This document shows, in pieces, positions 51,990 to 60,738 of a stretch of DNA of 64,000 nt (positions are counted from its first letter, which is position 1; every line of letters starts with the position of its first letter). The stretch is from Propionispora sp. 2/2-37 (GTDB lineage Bacteria > Bacillota > Negativicutes > Propionisporales > Propionisporaceae), in NCBI RefSeq assembly GCF_001298735.1, contig NZ_CYSP01000005.1, positions 186,001 through 250,000 on the forward strand. The letters run 5' to 3'. The notes under the pieces are model-generated. The model worked only from the letters and a program-made list of their open reading frames with translations, was not told where the DNA came from and did no database searches. The position numbers were made by a program, and so were the translations under genes.

Positions 51990-52300
51990 AATAAATGAAA
52001 ACTTCATGATGAACAGGTGCCGAAAGGCTTAATAGGGAAATCGGTGAAATGCCGATGCGGTCCCGCCGCTGTAATGGGGAGCGGATTACAATATGTCACT
52101 GAGCAATCGGGAAGGCGTAATCAAGCGAAGAACCAGAGCCAGAAGATCTGCCTGTTTGAAAATCACCGTTATACCTGCGAGCGATGGGAAGGGGATTAAT
52201 TTCTAAATCGGTTTTTAACCGGTCTATTCGTTTTTCCTGTTTGTCATAAAGCAACTTTTCTATTTCTCCTTTGGGGGAAATCAGGGAAGTTGCTTTTCTT
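51990..52300 (+). ncRNA. Cobalamin riboswitch with terminator
   Basis: The conserved class is recognisable: CAGGTGCCGAAAGGC, AATAGGGAA followed by CGGTGAAA, GCGGTCCCGCCGCTGTAA, GGGAAGGCG, and the B12 box CCAGAAGATCTGCC near 52138-52152. After the aptamer a strong terminator, AAAGCAACTT (52248-52257) with AAGTTGCTTT (52287-52296), has an inner ATTTCTCC/GGGGGAAAT stem and a T-rich tail. Binding of adenosylcobalamin should shut off the downstream TonB receptor operon. The aptamer boundaries are approximate. Confidence 0.93.
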
Positions 52301-52352
52301 TGCACGGTACTATTTTGCATATATTAAAAACAAGTAGATGGGGAGATGCTGT

Positions 52353-54533
52353 GTGAACAAGTCAAGAAAAACGAACAGAAAGGTAATGCTTACGTCCGTG
52401 ATTTGCAGTGCGCTGATGTTGAGCACTACCGTAATGGCAAATGCGGAGGAATACCGGTTAGATGAAGTGGTGGTAACGGCCAGCAAAACAAAAGAAGCAG
52501 GAAATCCCAATATTACCGGCGGCGATGTCAATGTTGTTACGCGTGAAGACATTGAAAAACATAACTATACCACGATTGAAGAAGCGATAAAAAAGATCCC
52601 CGGTGTACAGGTTGCCACACCAGGATACCGGGGCGGCGAATATGGCTATGCAAATTATAATACGGAGGTCAGCATTAATGGCGAAAATAATATTGTGATT
52701 CTCGTCGACGGCAGGAGGATCGATAATGACGTCATGTCTTATGCCGGCAATAAATCAAAGGTGAATTTGAGCACGATTACCGGCATAGATAACGTGGAAA
52801 GGATCGAAGTTATCAAAGGAAGCGGCTCGGCAATCTATGGCGCCGATGCGGCAGGCGGCGTCATCAATATCATCACGCGTAAAGGGGCGCAACAGCCGAC
52901 TACCACGCTAACGCTGGAGAGCGGTTCCTGGGGACGGCACAATTACTCCCTGACGCATTCCGGTTCGAGCGATGACGGTTCATTAAAATATTTTATGGCT
53001 ATAGGACGCCAGATGAGTAAGGATTCAAAATATAAGGATGCGTATACCGACAGCACGCAGCAATATTACAATACCGGTTATCGGGATGAAAATGGTTCGG
53101 TCAATATCGAAAAGAATTTTGACGCTAATCATAGCTTGAATTTTTCATTCTCCCATACCTACGAAAAAGCGCATTATCCGATCACCGCCGCAGACTATGC
53201 AAACATTGATCGTTTATATAACGGAACGCTTAGCACAACATCGACTTCGCCGGGATACCGCAACTGGTTCCTATATGATGCCTGGCTTGGTTCCTATACA
53301 GAAACGAAGTCCAATGACGTTGATTTAAAATATACGTTTGAAAAAGATCAGGATAATTACTTGGAAAGCTTTATCCGTGTATACAAAAACTATCGCTGGT
53401 ATAATACTGCCGATTATTCCGATTTGTGGGGCACGCAGTATCCTGATCTTACGGAAGATGACTGGGCAGCGGCAAAAGCCTCAGGGAATTTGCATACGGA
53501 TATCGAAACGGTAAAAGGTGCGGTATTGCAGGTCGGCAGGCAGTTGGATAACCATAGTGTTACCTCGGGCATTGATTATAGGCATAGCGAATATGAAGGG
53601 ACTACCTCATCGAGAAGATATGACTCAGACCGTGATTCTTTAAGACTATTTTCTCAGGATAAAATAAAGGTGAGTGACAAATTTACGTTTACGCCGGGGC
53701 TCAATTACACCCGTTACGGCAGTACCAGCTATAACAACACGAAATACAGCACGGGAGTAACGACCAGTTCTTTTGGTGATGCCACCAACCGGCTGACTTT
53801 TTCGTCGTTTGCCAATTATCAGGCGAATGACAGCACCGATGTATACTTCTCCTGGGCGCAGATATTTAAGCCGGTAAGCGGGCTAGACTATTCGCGCCAG
53901 TCGGCAAGCGACCCGTTGGAAGACGAAAAAGGAACCTCCTGGACGATTGGCACCCACAAAACGTTAAGCAATAAAGATTCGCTGAATATCAGCTATGGGG
54001 TTACCGATATGAGTAATGCGATTGCCCGCTATTCCATTCGCAATTCGACCGATGACGGCTGGGAAACCAAAGCGGTCAATGCGTCGCGTAAAAAGAAAGC
54101 GTTTAATACGGGATATACGCATGCCTTTGATACGATTTGGAATCTAACCGCATCGTATGCTTACGTTGATGAAAATTATCATACGAAACGCACTACGATC
54201 AATCCGGACGGAACCAGTGCCGAACAACTGATTAATGCATTCCGGCCGAAAAATGTATATCAGCTTGACCTTGGCTATGATAAAGGAAAATGGTCGGGCG
54301 ATTTAGCCTATACGGTGTATTCGGGCTGCGACAAAACCTATTTTACGGATAACCGCTTTGGGATTGTTGACATCGGCGTTAATTACAAACTAACCAGTCA
54401 GACAAAAGTATATTTCAAAATGAATAATGTACTCAATACGGCCTATGAGACCAAATCCATTTCTGCCTATGGGACAGGCGCTTTCCCGCAGCCGGGACGT
54501 AATTTTATGCTGGGGGTTAATTATACCTTTTGA
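52353..54533 (+). CDS. btuB: TonB-dependent cobalamin receptor BtuB-like
   Basis: 726 residues from the GTG at 52353, 7 bases after GGGGAG; an ATG at 52338 lies in the ribosome site itself. A signal peptide (about 1-32, ending VMANAEE) is followed by the TonB-box/plug start YRLDEVVVTASKTKEA, plug motifs (VERIEVIKGSGSAIYGADAA, GGVINIITRK), and a beta-barrel that ends NFMLGVNYTF with terminal Phe. It imports B12 across the outer membrane using TonB energy. The riboswitch supports the B12 assignment. It is direct evidence for an outer membrane in this cell. Confidence 0.92.
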   Translation: MNKSRKTNRKVMLTSVICSALMLSTTVMANAEEYRLDEVVVTASKTKEAGNPNITGGDVNVVTREDIEKHNYTTIEEAIKKIPGVQVATPGYRGGEYGYANYNTEVSINGENNIVILVDGRRIDNDVMSYAGNKSKVNLSTITGIDNVERIEVIKGSGSAIYGADAAGGVINIITRKGAQQPTTTLTLESGSWGRHNYSLTHSGSSDDGSLKYFMAIGRQMSKDSKYKDAYTDSTQQYYNTGYRDENGSVNIEKNFDANHSLNFSFSHTYEKAHYPITAADYANIDRLYNGTLSTTSTSPGYRNWFLYDAWLGSYTETKSNDVDLKYTFEKDQDNYLESFIRVYKNYRWYNTADYSDLWGTQYPDLTEDDWAAAKASGNLHTDIETVKGAVLQVGRQLDNHSVTSGIDYRHSEYEGTTSSRRYDSDRDSLRLFSQDKIKVSDKFTFTPGLNYTRYGSTSYNNTKYSTGVTTSSFGDATNRLTFSSFANYQANDSTDVYFSWAQIFKPVSGLDYSRQSASDPLEDEKGTSWTIGTHKTLSNKDSLNISYGVTDMSNAIARYSIRNSTDDGWETKAVNASRKKKAFNTGYTHAFDTIWNLTASYAYVDENYHTKRTTINPDGTSAEQLINAFRPKNVYQLDLGYDKGKWSGDLAYTVYSGCDKTYFTDNRFGIVDIGVNYKLTSQTKVYFKMNNVLNTAYETKSISAYGTGAFPQPGRNFMLGVNYTF

Positions 54534-54555
54534 TGGATGGCGTTGCCGGTACCTA

Positions 54556-54597
54556 AGAAAGGGCAGCCTTAATGACGCCCTTTCTGCTATTTTTTTG
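54556..54597 (+). terminator. Terminator between btuB and btuF
   Basis: AGAAAGGGC (54556-54564) pairs with GCCCTTTCT (54577-54585) and is followed by seven Ts. It lies just before btuF, so btuFCD either depend on read-through or have another promoter. Confidence 0.85.
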
Positions 54598-54614
54598 ACA
54601 GGCAGGTAGTAAGC

Positions 54615-55613
54615 ATGGAATTTTTAAAATATGGGTTTTATTTGCTGGTTATCACTCAGTTGCTGACAGGCTGCGCCAGTAATACCGGCAGGATAACGCA
54701 GGAAGCGGGAAAAAACGGTGTCGTGGTAAGCAACTATAACTCCCGGCAGCAGCAGGAAAATATCTATTTCACAGCAGCTCCCCGCAGGGTGGTGGCTGTA
54801 TGGCAAAACTCGGTGGAAACGTTGCTGGCCCTGGAACTGAAGGACCGCATTGTGGCGGCCATCGGCGTGCCGGATGCCGATTGCATTAAAGAAGAATACC
54901 GGGCAGATTACCGAGCGCTCCCGATTGTGAGTCCGCAAAACCTGGACTGCGAAAATATTCTTATGCTGGAACCGGATTTTATTTTAGGCTGGTCATCCAC
55001 TTTTACGGAAAAATCAATTAAGACAACGGATTTCTGGCACAGCCGGGGTGTCAATACCTATATGGCGGAGTCGTCCTGCGGCTTTAAACAAGAAAAAAGG
55101 ATAGAGGATGAATATCGCTATATCTTGGATTTGGGCCGGATATTTTCCCGGGAAGAGCGGGCCAACCAAATTGTGGCCCAAATGCAGCAAGAGATTGCCA
55201 GAGTCCGTGCCGGGACGCGGGATAAACCCAAACCAAGGGCATTGATACTGGAATTTCTGGGAAAGGATATCCGCTCGTATGGCCAAAACACCTTGGCAGG
55301 GGATATTCTGAACAAAGTCAATGGTGAACTGGCAGATGCAGAAGACACGATAAGCTATGAGCGGTTAATTGAAATTAATCCGGAGGTGATATTCCTGGTT
55401 GTGTCAGAAGACTATTATAAGGATCATGATTTTTTAGTAGATAAACTAACCGGAAATGATGCCTTGCAGGGAGTAGCGGCGATAAAAAATAAACGGGTGC
55501 AGGTGGTACCGCTTTACTGTGTGTATGGGAGCGCCACCAGAACCATTGACGGCATAAAGCTATTGGCTCGGGGCTTGCATCCGGAGCTTTACGGGGAGAA
55601 GAAAGCAGAATGA
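54615..55613 (+). CDS. btuF: Cobalamin-binding lipoprotein BtuF-like
   Basis: 332 residues. A lipoprotein signal with LLTGC at about residues 17-21 is followed by a periplasmic-binding fold: RRVVAVWQNSVETLLALELK, PQNLDCENILMLEPDFILGW, then ALILEFLGKDIRSYGQNTLA and KNKRVQVVPLYCVYGSATRT. It should hand B12 to the BtuC channel. Relatives bind siderophores or haem, so the B12 assignment relies on the neighbouring riboswitch and BtuB. It overlaps btuC by 4 bases. Confidence 0.85.
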   Translation: MEFLKYGFYLLVITQLLTGCASNTGRITQEAGKNGVVVSNYNSRQQQENIYFTAAPRRVVAVWQNSVETLLALELKDRIVAAIGVPDADCIKEEYRADYRALPIVSPQNLDCENILMLEPDFILGWSSTFTEKSIKTTDFWHSRGVNTYMAESSCGFKQEKRIEDEYRYILDLGRIFSREERANQIVAQMQQEIARVRAGTRDKPKPRALILEFLGKDIRSYGQNTLAGDILNKVNGELADAEDTISYERLIEINPEVIFLVVSEDYYKDHDFLVDKLTGNDALQGVAAIKNKRVQVVPLYCVYGSATRTIDGIKLLARGLHPELYGEKKAE

Positions 55614-56641
55614 GGGTAAAAAGTATATGGGTGTTATTTGCTTTTTTGTGCGTTGTACTGTTCATCGCCATGTTTTGTGCGTTGCATATAGGATCGGTTA
55701 GTCTTCCGGCAGAAAAAATATGGAGTGCTTTATTATCGGAAGTCCGGGGAACAGAACCTCACGGGCCTGTGCATGACATCATCTGGCTGCTGCGGCTGCC
55801 CCGGCTGATACTGGCGGTATTCGCCGGAGCGGGTCTGGCTGTCTGCGGCGTCATCATGCAGGCGATAGTCAAAAATTCGCTGGCGGACCCGTATATCATG
55901 GGAATCTCAGCAGGAGCCTCGCTGGGAGCGACAATGGCGATATTATTAGGGGCCGGAATTTTTCTGGGCGGGAATGCTGTTGGTATATGCGCCTTTGCCG
56001 GAGCGTTTGCCGTTTCGATTCTTGTATTGGGAATAGCGAATATCGGAAGTCCGGCGAATTCGGTAAAATTGTTGTTGTCAGGCATGGCTTTAAGTGCGGT
56101 ATGCTCGTCTTTTTCCAGTTTTATCGTTTATTTTTCGAATAATAAAGAGGGCATACAAACGATCGCCTTTTGGCTCATGGGAAGCTTTTCCGGGGCAAAA
56201 TGGGATGAACTCATGGTGATCATACCCCTAATGGTTTGCGGCATTGCTTTTTTCTGGTCACAAAGTAGAGTATTGAACTTAATGCTGCTGGGTGACGCTG
56301 CCGCGATAACGCTGGGCACCGACTTGCGCAGCTATCGCCAATTTTATCTGCTGATCAGTTCCATCATGGTAGGGTTTATCGTATATGCTGCGGGAATGAT
56401 TGGTTTTGTCGGCTTGCTGGTTCCTCATATGGTTCGGGCGGTAAGCGGCACAAATCATAAATATGTTATTCCGTTATCGGCAGTAACCGGAGCCATTTTA
56501 ATGGTGGCGGCGGACGGGATCTGCAGGAGCCTGATTCCCAAAACGGAAATTCCGGTGGGGATTATTATATCGTTAGTCGGCGCTCCGTGTTTTGTTTATC
56601 TAATGGTCAAAAAGTCGTACAGCTTTGGGGGCGGAAAATGA
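55610..56641 (+). CDS. btuC: FecCD-type ABC permease BtuC-like
   Basis: 343 residues with about 10 spans. FecCD motifs: LRLPRLILAVFAGAGLAVCG, then VKNSLADPYIMGISAGASLG, and MIGFVGLLVPHMVRAVSGTN, with the coupling region PLSAVTGAILMVAADGICRS. It forms the inner-membrane channel for the BtuF-bound substrate. The start overlaps the btuF end (ATGA) and its end overlaps btuD, which shows tight translational coupling. Confidence 0.9.
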   Translation: MRVKSIWVLFAFLCVVLFIAMFCALHIGSVSLPAEKIWSALLSEVRGTEPHGPVHDIIWLLRLPRLILAVFAGAGLAVCGVIMQAIVKNSLADPYIMGISAGASLGATMAILLGAGIFLGGNAVGICAFAGAFAVSILVLGIANIGSPANSVKLLLSGMALSAVCSSFSSFIVYFSNNKEGIQTIAFWLMGSFSGAKWDELMVIIPLMVCGIAFFWSQSRVLNLMLLGDAAAITLGTDLRSYRQFYLLISSIMVGFIVYAAGMIGFVGLLVPHMVRAVSGTNHKYVIPLSAVTGAILMVAADGICRSLIPKTEIPVGIIISLVGAPCFVYLMVKKSYSFGGGK

Positions 56642-57402
56642 AGGTAACGGTTGAAGGCGTATCATTACAGCTTGGCGATAAACAGGTGCTGCAGGATATT
56701 TCGTTTCAGGTCAATAAGCGGGAGTTTATCGGGATCATAGGCCCGAACGGCAGCGGCAAAAGCACCTTGCTGAAGTGCATATACAACGTGTTAAAACCGG
56801 ATGCGGGAATCATTACAGTTGATGATCTGTATTTAAAAGACCTGAAATTGAAGGAAGCCGCGTTAAGATTAGCTGTGGTGGGGCAGCATAACAGTTATGA
56901 TTTTGAATTCAGCGTGGAAGATATCGTCCTGATGGGACGCGCTCCGTATAAAAAAATGCTCGATTCGGATACCGCCGCCGACTATGAAATCGTAAAAAAC
57001 TCGTTGGCTCTGGTGGGAATGACGGGAATGGAAAAGCGGAACTTCTCCACATTGTCCGGCGGCGAACAGCAACGGGTAATTGTAGCCAGGGCGCTGACGC
57101 AACAGACGAAGTGCCTGATTTTAGACGAACCGACAAATCATTTGGATATAAAATATCAACTGCAGCTGATGGAGATGATTAAAAAGCTCCATTGTACAGT
57201 GATGGCAGCAATTCACGATCTAAATATCGCGGCTTTATATTGTGACCGGTTGCTAGCAATAGAAGAGGGAAGGATCATCACCATGGGAACAGTGGAAGAC
57301 GTGTTGACCCCGGAATTCATCAACAGCTTGTTTGGCGTTAAGGCCAGAATCGTAAACGATAGGGAGAATAATCAATTTCATGTTTTATATCAGCGGCCAT
57401 GA
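56638..57402 (+). CDS. btuD: ABC transporter ATPase BtuD-like
   Basis: 254 residues from the ATG at 56638 (GGGGGCGG upstream), overlapping the btuC stop. Walker A is GPNGSGKST at about residue 37; Q-loop region VVGQHN; signature LSGGEQQRVIVARAL; Walker B LILDEPTNHLDI; and H-loop AAIHDLN. It drives substrate import with BtuC. The C-terminal segment ending VNDRENNQFHVLYQRP is typical of the FecE/BtuD branch. It closes the B12 uptake operon. Confidence 0.92.
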   Translation: MKVTVEGVSLQLGDKQVLQDISFQVNKREFIGIIGPNGSGKSTLLKCIYNVLKPDAGIITVDDLYLKDLKLKEAALRLAVVGQHNSYDFEFSVEDIVLMGRAPYKKMLDSDTAADYEIVKNSLALVGMTGMEKRNFSTLSGGEQQRVIVARALTQQTKCLILDEPTNHLDIKYQLQLMEMIKKLHCTVMAAIHDLNIAALYCDRLLAIEEGRIITMGTVEDVLTPEFINSLFGVKARIVNDRENNQFHVLYQRP

Positions 57403-57446
57403 TGGAGTGTTTATAGCACAAAAGGGGTTGCCTCTCGCTTCTCCAT

Positions 57447-57532
57447 TGAATTTTTTGTAAATTTTGGGGATTTTAGGGTGAGGAGTGCAGGACTTTAGTC
57501 CTATACTAAATAATTGGTAAAATATTCATAGG
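57447..57532 (+). repeat. 86-bp repeat, copy A, with promoter and palindrome
   Basis: Matches 58259-58344 with no gaps and about eight mismatches in 86. It contains the palindrome CAGGACTTTAGTCCT and TAAAAT (57518-57523) 17 bases after TTAGTC, so it looks like a promoter with an operator over its -35 region. The VOC gene starts 37 bp later. Confidence 0.75.
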
Positions 57533-57568
57533 GATTGATTTAAAGAAGATATGCCGGGAGGGATTTCG

Positions 57569-57949
57569 ATGATTCAGGGAATATGCTTAGGTAATATTAT
57601 GGTTGACTGCGATGATGAAACCAAGCTATGTGAATTCTACTATAAATTACTTGGATGGGAAAAACGCAAAATGTTTGGTCGTCCCGCATTATGCAACGAA
57701 AATGGAATTGTATTTCTATTTATCGAAGAAGAGAATTATGTTCCACCTATCTGGCCGGAAGAAAAAGAAAAGCAGCAAAAACAAATGCATTTCGATTTTC
57801 AGGTGCCGAATGTTGCAGCAGCAGTTAAATATGCTAAGTCTCTCGGCGCTATTAAGGCAACATCACAATTTGGAGGTAGTGAGTTTGTTACCATGATAGA
57901 TCCTGCCGGACATCCGTTTTGCCTTTGCGCCGAAGATAATATGGCTTGA
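57569..57949 (+). CDS. VOC-superfamily (glyoxalase-like) protein
   Basis: 126 residues from the ATG at 57569 (GGGAGGG upstream). It has the paired-beta VOC layout: LGNIMVDCDDETKLCEFYYK, then LLGWEK and, in the second half, MHFDFQVPNVAAAVKYAKSL with DPAGHPFCLCAED at the end. Such proteins include dioxygenases, epimerases and antibiotic-binding proteins. Metal-binding His and Glu are only partly conserved, so the activity is unclear. It sits behind copy A of an 86-bp repeat with promoter features. Confidence 0.8.
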   Translation: MIQGICLGNIMVDCDDETKLCEFYYKLLGWEKRKMFGRPALCNENGIVFLFIEEENYVPPIWPEEKEKQQKQMHFDFQVPNVAAAVKYAKSLGAIKATSQFGGSEFVTMIDPAGHPFCLCAEDNMA

Positions 57950-58080
57950 TATGCCGATATGAGTCATGGACAATCTATAATTGATCCATAAAATCTTTTT
58001 TTCACTATTACTCCATTTAAAATAAGTAAAGCTTTACGGTTCGGTTTAGCTGTAAGACTTTTTGTAGCTCACTTTAATAA

Positions 58081-58120
58081 AAACAAGCGATCAAATCATA
58101 TCCGGTTTGATCGCTTGTTT
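58081..58120. terminator. Terminator-like stem-loop after the VOC gene
   Basis: AAACAAGCGATCAAA pairs with TTTGATCGCTTGTTT, followed by Ts. It is very like the rsgA terminator at 30463. Confidence 0.85.
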
Positions 58121-58258
58121 TTTATGCTAGTTGCCTCTTTTTTGGGGTTATTGATAAATCTGAAGATATCCTTTGATAAAGTTTTCTTAACAGGGCCGTT
58201 TTTGTACGACCTTTTTTGTCTTTTCATCGAGATAGTTACGGATTTACGAATTTTCCAA

Positions 58259-58344
58259 TGAATTTTTTGTAAGTTTTGGGGATTTTAGGGCGAAAAGTGC
58301 AGGACTTTAGTCCTGTACCAGAGAATTGGTAAAATATTCATAGG
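58259..58344 (+). repeat. 86-bp repeat, copy B, with promoter and palindrome
   Basis: Same structure as 57447-57532. The palindrome CAGGACTTTAGTCCTG is complete here. TAAAAT is at 58330-58335. It lies 70 bp before the macro-domain gene. The 58121-58258 stretch between the terminator and this copy shows nothing else. Confidence 0.75.
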
Positions 58345-58413
58345 AATTTCCAATACATTGTGTTTTTTCTATTAAGTATTGCTATTTTTGTCATAAAGTG
58401 AGGGCGATGAATA

Positions 58414-58968
58414 GTGATTAAAATTGGCAAGAAAACCATTATTATTAAACAGGGCGATATCACTGCGGAAAGCACCGACGCGATTGTGAATCCCGCCAAT
58501 TCAAAATTGCAGCACGGCGGTGGTGCGGCACGGGCCATATCCGTTAAAGGCGGAGCGGAAATTCAAAAACAAAGCAACGATATTATTAAAAAGATTGGAT
58601 CAGTACCTGTCGGTAAAGCCGTCATTACCGATGCAGGAAACTTGTCTTGCAAGTTTGTGATACACACGGTCGGACCACGGTGGGGAGAAGGGAAAGAGCA
58701 CGAAAAATTAAGGAAGGCCATTATGAGCGTTCTTACGTTAGCTGAGCTATATAATTTGAAGTCTGTTTCCATACCGGCAGTATCAAGTGGCATTTTTGGT
58801 TTCCCGAAAAAAGATTGCGCTGAAATACTGATAAAAACTGCATACCGATTTTTACAACAAGATGAAGTAGGTCTTGAGCATATTATCATGTGTAATTTTG
58901 ATAATGAGACTTATCAGATATTTTTGCAGGTGGGGAAAAAGTTTAGTGAAGAATTATTAGAACTGTAA
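58414..58968 (+). CDS. Macro-domain (ADP-ribose-binding/deacetylase) protein
   Basis: 184 residues, GTG start with GAGGGCGATG upstream. Macro motifs: QGDITAESTDAIVNPANSKL, HGGGAARAISVKGG, VPVGKAVITDAGNL, HTVGPRWGEG, and SIPAVSSGIFGFPKKDCAEI. This is the MacroD/YmdB class, which removes ADP-ribose or acetyl groups from O-acetyl-ADP-ribose or proteins. It stands next to a putative defence operon, where macro proteins are not unusual, but a functional link is inferred only. Copy B of the 86-bp repeat drives it. Confidence 0.9.
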   Translation: MIKIGKKTIIIKQGDITAESTDAIVNPANSKLQHGGGAARAISVKGGAEIQKQSNDIIKKIGSVPVGKAVITDAGNLSCKFVIHTVGPRWGEGKEHEKLRKAIMSVLTLAELYNLKSVSIPAVSSGIFGFPKKDCAEILIKTAYRFLQQDEVGLEHIIMCNFDNETYQIFLQVGKKFSEELLEL

Positions 58969-58998
58969 TTCTAATTTCTATAAATACTGCAGCCTTTA

Positions 58999-59232
58999 AT
59001 GGAAAAGGGGTATGTATCGGCTGATAAGAGTTCCCGTGCAATTTTAATTCAAAAGGAATTATTTGCCGCTGATGGTAAGGTTCTTGCGATTATTTCAGCT
59101 AATCTATATAGTTTTTGCGTATATAAAGCAGAAATTAATTGGTCAATATTAACGGAAGGACTTACTTTGCCTGTTGAAAGTCAAGTTGTATTTTCACGTA
59201 ACATGGGAAAGTTTGTGCAAAGAGAGAATTGA
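58999..59232 (+). CDS. Small hypothetical protein, 77 residues
   Basis: An open frame of 77 residues (SADKSSRAILIQKELFAADG, then YKAEINWSILTEGL) with mixed composition and codon use like its neighbours. There is no clear ribosome site before the ATG. I do not recognise it. It may be a fragment or a small accessory gene, 30 bp after the macro gene and 75 bp before the helicase operon. Confidence 0.35.
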   Translation: MEKGYVSADKSSRAILIQKELFAADGKVLAIISANLYSFCVYKAEINWSILTEGLTLPVESQVVFSRNMGKFVQREN

Positions 59233-59235
59233 AAA

Positions 59236-59263
59236 ATAACTTTTATACCGAAAAAGTTATAAT
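59236..59263 (+). promoter_or_regulatory. Inverted repeat with -10 before the helicase operon
   Basis: ATAACTTTT (59236-59244) pairs with AAAAGTTAT (59252-59260), overlapping TATAAT (59258-59263). No good -35 is visible. It may be an operator for the downstream operon. Confidence 0.4.
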
Positions 59264-59307
59264 GATGTTGATTTATAAATATTCTGACGAAGGAGAACTT
59301 CAAAGAA

Positions 59308-60738
59308 ATGAGAATAGCCTATGATACTGTTCTTCAATCTGAGGTATCTGCGTTAGCTGCAAAAAGTGGCGGGTTTGAGCCGTATCGTTACGAGTGTGCC
59401 TGCTGCGGAGAAGAGGTACATGTCGCCGCTCCCAACAGCACCAGCAGGGTGCCTCATTTCAAGCATCGTAACGGAAACAATGATGTTGCATGCGAAAACT
59501 ATCTTGGGCAATATGGAGCGATAAGTATAGATTCTCGTTCAAGAAAAAGCAATCGTGAAAGAGTAGAGTTCTATTATAAAAATAGCAACAAGACGTTTTG
59601 TTTGGGACTCTGTTTCAGCGCAGTGGGAATTCAACACTACGAGCAGCAGAATGTTGATTTCGAGATTAGAACTGACGAATCAGAGCCACCGTTCTATACT
59701 ATACCGATAAACACCCTTTATTTTGCACCCGATGTTCCCACAATGATTTCCTTGAACAAATTCTCGTTTTGCTATTATTTAGCCAATACTCTTAATGGCA
59801 CAAAACGGAAATATGATTTTTTTAGGTTTGGAAATACGCCTACCTTTTTCAAGGTACAAGGTAACGATAGCGATTTTAAAGCCAAATTAGTACGCAGTAC
59901 GGTTTTGTTTAATAATGTTCAATATTTCGTTATATTCCAGAATAAAGATTTAACTCCACAAATTAGTCGCTTTCCTGATGAGATGCAGGTAAATGAGACA
60001 TTTTGTTTCGAAACGATGGGCTTAAAGTTCTTAGGTATGACTTTATCAATACCAAAAAAGACAGATGAAATAGATAGGCTGTTAAATAATTGGGGTTACC
60101 AATTAGAGGCATCTGAAACGATTACACCACTGTGGCCACCTGCGCCAGTGATTGATGATGTTAGTATGGTAACTTCAAACAAAGTTTTTTTATTTACGAG
60201 TTTTGCGTTACAAGCACATGGAAACATTAATGTTCATTCGACGGATATTTTGGAGGTAAATTACGATATTTCAAGAGTATTGGTTAAGAAAAGAACCAAA
60301 ATATGCAAGAAAAATGCGGAGATTGTTATTGATAAGGGCGAGTCGCCTATTTATGCTTATAATCAGATTTCTACATCTGAAACTGCAAAAGTTAGTTTCA
60401 CTATTCCTGATAATGGCTCCTGGTTTCTTTTCAACCGTTCGGGAGTTGGTTCTTTGAAAAACGGACAGGTTGTTTATTTGACACCGGAAAGCGTGATTAA
60501 ACGGTATGAGAGCAACTATCCTACTCGCATTATTTATCTGTGTCGTCAAAAGGAATTGGTTAATGAAAAATTGCTTGAAGACATTCTCATGCACTGCAAG
60601 CGAACGGAAAAACTTGACCTTAACCAGTTTATGTTGCTTGCACTGAACAATACTGCTTCTCAATACATTGATAAATGTAGCGTTTCGGGTTATATCAACT
60701 CGGTCGCAAAACAATTTATCATGGAGGAGTTGCTATGA
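59308..60738 (+). CDS. CoiA-like Cys/His N-terminal protein of a putative defence operon
   Basis: 476 residues; AAGGAG at 59290 precedes the ATG. The N-terminus has YECACCGEEVHVAAP (Cys30, Cys33), then RVPHFKHRNGN (His50, His53) and ACENY (Cys62). This zinc-ribbon-like motif with nearby His resembles the N-terminus of CoiA-like competence/nuclease proteins. The remaining 400 residues look like beta-rich domains that I do not recognise. No nuclease motif is evident. It opens a four-gene unit with ATGA overlaps into the next gene. Base composition is AT-richer than the metabolic genes to the left. Confidence 0.65.
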   Translation: MRIAYDTVLQSEVSALAAKSGGFEPYRYECACCGEEVHVAAPNSTSRVPHFKHRNGNNDVACENYLGQYGAISIDSRSRKSNRERVEFYYKNSNKTFCLGLCFSAVGIQHYEQQNVDFEIRTDESEPPFYTIPINTLYFAPDVPTMISLNKFSFCYYLANTLNGTKRKYDFFRFGNTPTFFKVQGNDSDFKAKLVRSTVLFNNVQYFVIFQNKDLTPQISRFPDEMQVNETFCFETMGLKFLGMTLSIPKKTDEIDRLLNNWGYQLEASETITPLWPPAPVIDDVSMVTSNKVFLFTSFALQAHGNINVHSTDILEVNYDISRVLVKKRTKICKKNAEIVIDKGESPIYAYNQISTSETAKVSFTIPDNGSWFLFNRSGVGSLKNGQVVYLTPESVIKRYESNYPTRIIYLCRQKELVNEKLLEDILMHCKRTEKLDLNQFMLLALNNTASQYIDKCSVSGYINSVAKQFIMEELL

